This document shows positions 1-5,416 of a stretch of DNA of 5,416 nucleotides, in pieces; position 1 is the first letter of the stretch, and every line of letters begins with the position of its first letter. Below the pieces are notes generated by a model that ran no database searches, was not told the origin of the DNA, and saw only the letters and a program-made list of their open reading frames with translations. A program made the position numbers and the translations under genes. Source of the DNA: an uncultured Bacteroidota bacterium (GTDB taxonomy: Bacteria > Bacteroidota > Bacteroidia > Chitinophagales > LD1). The stretch is from NCBI GenBank assembly GCA_937894725.1, contig CALAYL010000061.1:1-5416 (forward strand). Direction: 5' to 3'.

Positions 1-1217
1 AGTGAATGATTGGCTCTTAAAAGGGACTCATAGTGCCTTGCATTAGTCACGATAGATTGCTGTGTGTTGATATGTGATACTGAAAATAACATTTCTTGTT
101 TGAGTAATGCAATATTAGTAGACTCTTTTGCAGAAATACCAATCACCGCAGCGGCCAATGGTTGAAAGTCTATTAACCACTGCTCCCAATCTTTTGCTGA
201 ATGCAAATCAATTTTAGTTGGACAAAGAATTATTTTAAGACTATCCCTTGAATAGGTATTTATAGCGGCACGTACCTCCTCAATCGAAGTATCGTTTATA
301 TCAAAAAGATAAATCAGCACACTAGCTTGTGCTATTTTTTCTAAGGCTTTGGCTACACCTATCGCCTCTACAGTATCAGTCGTAGTTCGGATTCCAGCAG
401 TATCTATCAAGCGAAATTGAATACCTTCAATCGTCAAAATCTCTTCGATGGTATCGCGCGTAGTACCGGCTATCTCACTTACAATGGCTCGCTCATCGTT
501 AAGCAAGGTATTTAGCAAAGTAGATTTACCAGCATTCGGTTTGCCCACAATAGCTACTGGTATCCCATTTTTAATAGCATTGCCAAGCTTAAATGAATTG
601 AGCAGTTCTAACACTTTCAACTTTATTTTTTCAACTAACTTTTTCAATTCTTTTCTATCCACAAATTCTACGTCCTCTTCGCTAAAATCTAATTCCAACT
701 CTATCAAAGCGGAAAAGTCAATCAGTTCTTCGCGCAACGCTTTGAGTTGATTTGAAAATCCACCACGCATTTGATCAAGAGCAATACTGTGTTGCATTGC
801 AGATTCAGAGGCAATCAAATCTGCTACAGCTTCAGCTTGCGCGAGATCTATACGTCCGTGCAAAAATGCACGCATCGTAAACTCCCCAGCTTCAGCCAAA
901 CGAGCGCCATGATTGAGTAACACTTGTAAAATACGTTGCACGATATAGGTAGAACCGTGGCACGAAATTTCAATAACATCCTCTGTGGTAAATGATTTAG
1001 GTGCTTTGAAAATACTTACCATCACTTCGTCTATGAGCACATCATTTTCATAAATATAGCCGTAATGAACTGTATGTGATGCTTGAAGGGAGAGTTTCTT
1101 GCCTCTAAATACTTTTTCGCAAATAAAAAAACTATCCGCACCAGAAAGACGAATCAACCCCAAGGCACCTACTCCTTGCGGGGTAGCTATGGCTACTATG
1201 GTATCTGCTTTTATCAT
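1..1217 (-). CDS. mnmE: tRNA uridine-5-carboxymethylaminomethyl modification GTPase MnmE (C-terminus off the window edge)
   Basis: MnmE works with MnmG (GidA) to place the carboxymethylaminomethyl group on C5 of wobble uridine 34 in tRNAs reading two-codon boxes; it is a cytoplasmic, dimeric, GTP- and folate-binding enzyme. The reading frame opens with an ATG at 1217 and stays open to base 1, giving 405 codons; the usual length is about 450-460, so the end carrying the C-terminal CxGK cysteine motif is missing only because the window stops. Visible landmarks are the N-terminal ATPQGVGALGLIRLSG block, EISCHGS, the GEFTMRAFLHGRIDLAQAEA helix, then the GTPase domain: G1 GKPNAGKS (225-232), G2 GTTRD (251-255), G3 DTAGIR (272-277), G4 TKID (334-337, normally NKxD) and G5 SAK (362-364). 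These spacings match the E. coli protein closely. The start follows the stop codon of the YCII gene with no gap, so the two are probably cotranscribed and translationally coupled. Identification is very secure. Confidence 0.97.
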   Translation of the reverse strand, partial: MIKADTIVAIATPQGVGALGLIRLSGADSFFICEKVFRGKKLSLQASHTVHYGYIYENDVLIDEVMVSIFKAPKSFTTEDVIEISCHGSTYIVQRILQVLLNHGARLAEAGEFTMRAFLHGRIDLAQAEAVADLIASESAMQHSIALDQMRGGFSNQLKALREELIDFSALIELELDFSEEDVEFVDRKELKKLVEKIKLKVLELLNSFKLGNAIKNGIPVAIVGKPNAGKSTLLNTLLNDERAIVSEIAGTTRDTIEEILTIEGIQFRLIDTAGIRTTTDTVEAIGVAKALEKIAQASVLIYLFDINDTSIEEVRAAINTYSRDSLKIILCPTKIDLHSAKDWEQWLIDFQPLAAAVIGISAKESTNIALLKQEMLFSVSHINTQQSIVTNARHYESLLRANHS

Positions 1218-1550
1218 TTACATCAACGGTCTTACTTCTATCAAATCACCTTCATCAAATGTAGGGCACTCACTAGCTATAGCTTTTGCCTCATCGATAT
1301 TTTCCGCCTTTATAATATAAAATCCGCCAATGCCTTCTTTCACATCTCTAAGTTTATTTTCTACTAGCTTACCGCCCTTTTTTTCAATCAAAAAACCCGC
1401 TGACTCTAAACCATAACCATCTATAAAAACACCCCGACTTGCTAAATCCTTTGCCCAGTTGGTGTGAGCTTTTATAAGTGTTTCTAAGGTATCTTTTGGC
1501 AATGGATATCGAGATAAATCTTCTCTTATAAAAAGTATAAATTTAGACAT
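1218..1550 (-). CDS. YCII-related (DGPF/YciI-like) small protein
   Basis: This 110-residue protein belongs by sequence pattern to the YCII-related family, small alpha/beta proteins of the dimeric ferredoxin-like fold. The diagnostic part is C-terminal: VKEGIGGFYIIKAENIDEA (70-88), then a run to the end with IEVRPL (104-109), matching the family's KE..GGfyii....deA...a...P......iEvRP signature. The DGPF tetrapeptide that names part of the family is absent; the same place reads LRDVKEG. His29 and Asp44 could be the His-Asp pair proposed as catalytic in YciI, but this alignment is by eye. The N-terminus (MSKFILFIRED) is typical, with no signal peptide or membrane segment, so the protein is cytoplasmic. 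No Shine-Dalgarno is evident; the leader is A-rich, as is common in Bacteroidota. The gene is first in a unit with mnmE, its TAA directly followed by the mnmE ATG. Members have been linked to varied reactions and the substrate cannot be inferred. Confidence 0.88.
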   Translation of the reverse strand: MSKFILFIREDLSRYPLPKDTLETLIKAHTNWAKDLASRGVFIDGYGLESAGFLIEKKGGKLVENKLRDVKEGIGGFYIIKAENIDEAKAIASECPTFDEGDLIEVRPLM

Positions 1551-1564
1551 CGCTTATTTTTTTA

Positions 1565-1572
1565 CAAACGTA
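1565..1572 (-). promoter_or_regulatory. Possible Bacteroidota -7 promoter element for the YCII-mnmE unit
   Basis: On the minus strand this octamer reads TACGTTTG, an exact match to the TAnnTTTG -7 consensus used by the primary sigma factor of Bacteroidota. It lies 14 bases upstream of the YCII start codon, implying a leader of only about 10 bases. I do not see a convincing TTG at the expected -33 position, so the call rests on one short element in a divergent intergenic region and is tentative. Confidence 0.35.
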
Positions 1573-1634
1573 CATTAAATGCCGAAAGCGTTTATAATTT
1601 ACAAGATAAAATCTTACTTTTCCAAAATAGACCT

Positions 1635-2090
1635 ATGAAAATTTTAATGATATGCCTCGGGAACATTTGTAGATCGCCTTTGGCAGAAGGCATTTTGCGG
1701 CAAAAAGCAAATGCATCAAATTTAGACTGGCAAATAGACTCATGTGGTACAGGAGGCTGGCATGCAGGCGAAAAGCCAGATATTCGTAGTATCGAAGTTG
1801 CTCAAAAGAATGGCATTGATATTAGTAAGCAACTAGCGCGAAAATTGAGATGTACAGACATAGATAACTTTGATATACTTTATGTAATGGACAAACAAAA
1901 CTATGAGGACGTAGTCCGAAATTGCCATACTGAAGAAGAAAAACAAAGGGTAAAATTGATATTGTCTGAAGTAGAAGCATGGGAAGATGCAGAAGTACCA
2001 GACCCTTATTTTGGCGAAAAAGATGGCTTTGACAAAGTATTTGCAATGCTTGACAAAGCATGCGATGCGATAATTGAAAAATATAAATAA
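1635..2090 (+). CDS. Low-molecular-weight protein tyrosine phosphatase
   Basis: The 151-residue product is a cytoplasmic class II (LMW) protein tyrosine phosphatase, which hydrolyses phosphotyrosine through a cysteinyl-phosphate intermediate. The active-site P-loop is at the extreme N-terminus: Cys7 to Ser14, CLGNICRS, fitting C-x5-R-S with catalytic Cys7 and phosphate-binding Arg13, followed by PLAEG. The general-acid loop is VPDPYF (121-126) with Asp123. Length is typical (about 150 residues) and all catalytic residues are present. The LARKLR segment (67-72) and LYVMDKQNY (82-90) are also family-like. Arsenate reductases share this fold, but the DPY loop and C-x5-R-S sequence favour a phosphatase. 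The ATG at 1635 is the only start that keeps the P-loop at its normal position. hisS begins 13 bases after the stop codon on the same strand, so the two are probably one transcript. No capsule genes or tyrosine kinase are visible nearby, so the physiological substrate is unknown and I give no gene symbol. Confidence 0.93.
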   Translation: MKILMICLGNICRSPLAEGILRQKANASNLDWQIDSCGTGGWHAGEKPDIRSIEVAQKNGIDISKQLARKLRCTDIDNFDILYVMDKQNYEDVVRNCHTEEEKQRVKLILSEVEAWEDAEVPDPYFGEKDGFDKVFAMLDKACDAIIEKYK

Positions 2091-2103
2091 AGAGCGATAT
2101 AGT

Positions 2104-3441
2104 ATGAAAGTAAAACCTAGCTTGCCGAGCGGCACCCGCGATTTTTTGCCACAAGAAGTAGTAAAACGCAAATATATTTTCAATACAATAAAAATGGTTT
2201 TGGACAAATATGGTTTTCAAGAAATAGAAACACCCGTACTTGAAAACCTAACTACGCTCACGGGTAAGTATGGCGAAGAGGGCGATCAACTTCTGTTTAA
2301 AGTGCTAAATAGTGGCGACTTTTTGAAAGATGCAGATGCCCAAAGTTTAATAAATAAAGACAACAAAGCAGTTGTGACTAAAATAGCTGAGCGTGGGCTT
2401 CGCTATGACCTAACCGTACCCTTAGCGCGCTATGTAGTACAACATCAAAATGATTTAGTCTTTCCATTCAAACGCTATCATATTGCTCCAGTATGGAGGG
2501 CAGATAGGCCGCAAAAAGGCCGCTATCGCGAATTTTATCAATGTGATGCAGATGTTATAGGAAGTAATTCATTGTTGAATGAAGTGGAGTTAACACAAAT
2601 TTTTTCTGCTGTATTTTCGGACTTAAGATTAAATACAGAAATCCGCATAAACAATAGAAAAATATTAGAGGCTATTGCAAGTTATGCCCTATGCCAAGAC
2701 AAGCTCGAAGCTATGACGATTGTAATTGATAAAATTGATAAAATCGGGATTGAAGGTATTGATTCTGAACTACAAAAAAAGAATTTTACACAAGAACAAA
2801 TTGCAAAAATAAAAACGCTTCTAGTTGTTAAAAACCTAGACGATTTAGCTGTATTTTTTGAAGCTATCGAAATAGGCAAGGAGGGTATCCGCGAGCTGCA
2901 GTTTGTACAAAAACATGCTGAAGTTAAAAATCTTGTTTTTGATATTACGCTGGCACGTGGCTTGAATTATTATACGGGAGTAATATGGGAAATAAAATCC
3001 TTAGACACCGTTATGGGCTCAATAGGCAGCGGTGGCCGTTATGCTAATCTTACTGAAATGTTTGGAGGAAAGGACATGAGTGGAGTTGGTATTTCATTTG
3101 GAGTAGAGCGTATCTACGATATTATGCAAGAGCTAGATTTATTTCCAAAAAATATTATACAATCTACTCAACTACTATTCGTTCATTTCAGCGAAGCTAA
3201 TCGTGACTTTTGTTTGCCATTTGTACATAAGTTAAGAGCCACTAATATAAGTTGCGAAATATATCCAGACAAATCTAAAATGGAAAAACAAATGAAATAC
3301 GCTAATGCTAAGGAAATACCATTTGTTGCAATAGTTGGAGATGAAGAAATGAATCAAAATTTATTTTCATTGAAAAATATGCAAACAGGTGAGCAAGAGA
3401 AAGTGACATTTGAACAGATATTAATCGCAATCAAGAATTAA
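2104..3441 (+). CDS. hisS: Histidyl-tRNA synthetase (class II)
   Basis: HisRS charges tRNA-His with histidine in two ATP-dependent steps in the cytoplasm. The 445-residue product shows the class II layout: PSLPSGTRDFLP (5-16), the motif 1 region YGFQEIETPVLE (36-47), the histidine-binding RYDLTVPLARYV (100-111), motif 2 around VWRADRPQKGRYREFYQCDAD (130-150), the HisA signature ARGLNYYTG (284-292), motif 3 GVGISFGVERIYD (327-339), and an anticodon-binding domain from about 354 to the end. Between LLFKVLNSGD and RYDLTVP there is an extra segment of roughly 25 residues, which I associate with Bacteroidota HisRS. The HisA motif has Asn where many bacteria have Asp, also seen in that lineage. I chose the ATG at 2104: the protein then begins MKVKPSLPSG, typical for the family, and it follows the phosphatase stop by 13 bases. 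An in-frame TTG at 2074 would add ten unlikely residues and overlap the phosphatase gene. The Shine-Dalgarno is weak. No intrinsic terminator is evident downstream. Confidence 0.98.
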   Translation: MKVKPSLPSGTRDFLPQEVVKRKYIFNTIKMVLDKYGFQEIETPVLENLTTLTGKYGEEGDQLLFKVLNSGDFLKDADAQSLINKDNKAVVTKIAERGLRYDLTVPLARYVVQHQNDLVFPFKRYHIAPVWRADRPQKGRYREFYQCDADVIGSNSLLNEVELTQIFSAVFSDLRLNTEIRINNRKILEAIASYALCQDKLEAMTIVIDKIDKIGIEGIDSELQKKNFTQEQIAKIKTLLVVKNLDDLAVFFEAIEIGKEGIRELQFVQKHAEVKNLVFDITLARGLNYYTGVIWEIKSLDTVMGSIGSGGRYANLTEMFGGKDMSGVGISFGVERIYDIMQELDLFPKNIIQSTQLLFVHFSEANRDFCLPFVHKLRATNISCEIYPDKSKMEKQMKYANAKEIPFVAIVGDEEMNQNLFSLKNMQTGEQEKVTFEQILIAIKN

Positions 3442-3493
3442 ATGTAAACCTAAAAAAAGCCCATTCCTTAATTACTATTTTTGCTAAACTATA
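3442..3493. other. Short intergenic stretch after hisS with an unpaired terminator-like arm
   Basis: This AT-rich piece separates hisS from the decayed minus-strand fragment. It contains a run of seven A followed by GCCCATTCC (about 3454-3469). Read on the minus strand it is GGAATGGGC plus seven T, like the 3' arm and U-tract of an intrinsic terminator, but no complementary arm is present nearby. No gene, RNA or working terminator is supported here. Confidence 0.4.
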
Positions 3494-3960
3494 TTAATCT
3501 AACCTGATTTTTTTGTAGTTTCTCTCACTATTTAGCTTTTTACTTTTAGAATATATCCGCCCACTGGAAAGGAATTAGTATCTCCCACTACGGAGTCAGA
3601 CAAGAGTTCCTAACATACTACTTCCCAATCTAAATGATTAAACGAAACCAAAGAAGTTGATATTGTATTTAGTACAAGCCTTTTGGATAAAACATTATAA
3701 GCAAGTACTATAATATCTTTGGATGGCTCTTCAAATCAGATAGTGATTTTGCTACAGCCAGGAGGATAATTAAAAGCAATACTATCATCTTTATAACATT
3801 CTACGGTACATATTTAATCATCAAATAAGATACTTAACTGGTATTAAAAGCAAATATCTTCTATTGAAGCAAAAGGTATAGATTAATGAAACTCTCGGAG
3901 TAAAACATCTTTATTCAAGTTACTTAGATTAATTTGTTTGCGTACTGAACCATTCGAATC
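3494..3960 (-). pseudogene. Eroded C-terminal fragment of a T9SS-type secreted protein (Por secretion tail-like)
   Basis: Read on the minus strand, one frame runs from 3960 to 3535 with coding character but five internal stops: TAA at 3883-3885, 3844-3846 and 3814-3816, TGA at 3736-3738, TAG at 3610-3612. Between stops the text is protein-like: DSNGSVRKQINLSNLNKDVL at the upstream end, then YPPGCSKITI (from 3768), FEEPSKDIIVLAYNVLSKRL, a tryptophan-containing stretch, and DTNSFPVGGYILKVKS before a TAA at 3532-3534. This resembles the type A T9SS C-terminal sorting domain: a YPNP-like opening, a central iyNvlGk strand and a closing GvYilKv strand, about 80 residues in all. After the TAA the frame continues IVRETTKK into a seven-A run; one extra A would give KKIRLD and a stop at 3494-3496, a plausible original C-terminus. 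Such domains direct cargo across the outer membrane to the cell surface. Most of the stops are one change from Gln codons. With no start, signal peptide or functional domain, it cannot be a working gene. The family call is by eye. Confidence 0.5.
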
Positions 3961-4236
3961 AGTACACATTCAGTTACAGAGTCTACGAAAAATAGGAAAA
4001 CTAAATCAAAACAATGCTTTGTATGGTATTAAGTATATGAACACCACCTTTGCAGATTAGAGTCTAATATAAAAAATTGCAATATGTGATATACTAAAAA
4101 AAATTAGAAATCAAAATCCACAAGTAACACAATGCTACCAAAAACATGTTTTAGGAAGTACGTCACAAAATAGAACTATAAAGTCAACATGCAACACATC
4201 GAGCTTAAACGACTTAATCTAATGTGAGGGTAACTT
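3961..4236. other. Gene-free AT-rich stretch, possibly the further-decayed upstream part of the same fragment
   Basis: No intact reading frame lies here on either strand. On the minus strand a different frame from the fragment at 3494-3960 reads HCFDLVFLFFVDSVTECV (about 4016-3963) and runs almost into DSNGSVRKQ; a single missing base near 3961-3966 would join them. Further upstream the same frame reads QFFILDSNLQRWCSYT and back to an ATG at 4199, but with stops and low-complexity Phe/Leu-rich text that AT-rich non-coding DNA could give by chance. No promoter, RNA gene or repeat is evident. The stretch ends at the rRNA terminator. Confidence 0.3.
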
Positions 4237-4272
4237 AAAAAAAAACGGTTGTTGGATAACCAACAACCGTTT
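4237..4272 (-). terminator. Intrinsic terminator of the rRNA operon
   Basis: A perfect 13-base-pair inverted repeat, AAACGGTTGTTGG (4243-4255) and CCAACAACCGTTT (4260-4272), encloses a four-base loop. On the minus strand the stem is followed by T down to 4237, giving a nine-T tract that includes the end of the stem. It starts about eight bases after the 5S 3' end, the expected place for a Rho-independent terminator. On the plus strand only three T follow the stem, so it should work mainly in the rRNA direction. Confidence 0.95.
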
Positions 4273-4279
4273 AAATAAG

Positions 4280-4388
<109 letters not shown>

Positions 4389-4470
4389 TTTCTTGATACA
4401 CTCTGCCGAACTCAGAGTAATAATTTTGACAAATATTAGTAGCTAATAAAAAGAACAAATACAATTAAAA
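4389..4470 (-). other. 23S-5S internal transcribed spacer
   Basis: This AT-rich spacer of about 82 bases contains no tRNA. It holds two small inverted repeats: ACTCTG/CAGAGT (4400-4405 and 4413-4418, seven-base loop) and TATTAG/CTAATA (4434-4439 and 4443-4448, three-base loop). They may be processing hairpins in the rRNA precursor, but stems of six pairs in AT-rich DNA can arise by chance. Confidence 0.6.

Positions 4471-5416
<946 letters not shown>

Noticed and set aside
448..1367. Plus-strand open frames over the mnmE and YCII genes (for example 448-750, 1083-1367, 1099-1320)
   Set aside because: They lie antisense to two well-supported genes and their translations are low-complexity with no recognisable family.
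1603..1615. Small palindrome AAGAT-AAA-ATCTT upstream of the phosphatase gene as an operator
   Set aside because: Five base pairs of AT-rich sequence with no second copy is not enough to support a binding site.
1615..1622. TACTTTTC as a -7 promoter element for the phosphatase-hisS unit
   Set aside because: It misses the final G of TAnnTTTG, has no clear -33 partner and would leave almost no leader.
2074..2103. Upstream TTG start for hisS adding ten residues
   Set aside because: It overlaps the end of the phosphatase gene, and the added residues do not belong to the HisRS N-terminus; the ATG at 2104 fits the family.
1822..2220. Two overlapping minus-strand open frames opposite the phosphatase gene and the hisS start
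   Set aside because: They are shadows of real plus-strand genes; their Phe/Tyr-rich text is what AT-rich coding DNA gives in reverse.
2682..2879. Minus-strand 65-codon frame inside hisS
   Set aside because: It lies wholly within hisS, is antisense to it, and shows no motif.
3442..4236. CRISPR array, tRNA, insertion sequence or toxin-antitoxin pair in the gene-poor interval
   Set aside because: I found no regularly spaced repeats, cloverleaf, terminal inverted repeats or intact small gene pair there.
4434..4441. TATTAGTA in the 23S-5S spacer repeating the ATTAGTA near the 23S 3' end (4491-4497) as a duplication
   Set aside because: The match is only seven to eight AT-rich bases with no flanking similarity.

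Overview
This window comes from an AT-rich bacterial chromosome, most likely of the phylum Bacteroidota. The evidence is the 5S rRNA sequence, a histidyl-tRNA synthetase with the insertion I associate with Bacteroidota between its motif 1 region and the RYDLTVP block, a match to the Bacteroidota -7 promoter consensus (TAnnTTTG), weak or absent Shine-Dalgarno sequences, and the decayed remains of what looks like a type IX secretion (T9SS) sorting domain, a feature confined to that phylum. I cannot name a genus.

Layout. Bases 1-1550 hold a two-gene minus-strand unit: a small YCII-family protein (1218-1550) whose stop codon directly abuts the start of mnmE (1-1217), the GTPase subunit of the tRNA wobble-uridine modification complex. 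The last part of mnmE lies beyond the window. An 84-base divergent spacer (1551-1634) separates this unit from a plus-strand pair: a low-molecular-weight protein tyrosine phosphatase (1635-2090) and, 13 bases later, hisS (2104-3441). Bases 3442-4236 contain no intact gene. The part nearest hisS reads, on the minus strand, as a heavily mutated C-terminal fragment of a secreted protein. Bases 4237-5416 are the 3' end of an rRNA operon on the minus strand: the last third of the 23S gene (running off the right edge), a short spacer, the 5S gene and a strong intrinsic terminator.

The intact genes are mostly translation housekeeping: tRNA modification (MnmE), histidine charging (HisRS) and ribosomal RNA. 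The phosphatase and the YCII protein are accessory enzymes whose substrates cannot be read from sequence. The rRNA operon and hisS are transcribed toward each other, and the decaying segment sits in the convergent gap between them, where tolerance of erosion is expected.

I found no new biological system here. The most informative non-routine observation is the eroded T9SS-cargo-like remnant at about 3494-3960. Smaller points are a non-canonical G4 motif in MnmE, the zero-gap gene junction, and an orphan half of a terminator after hisS.
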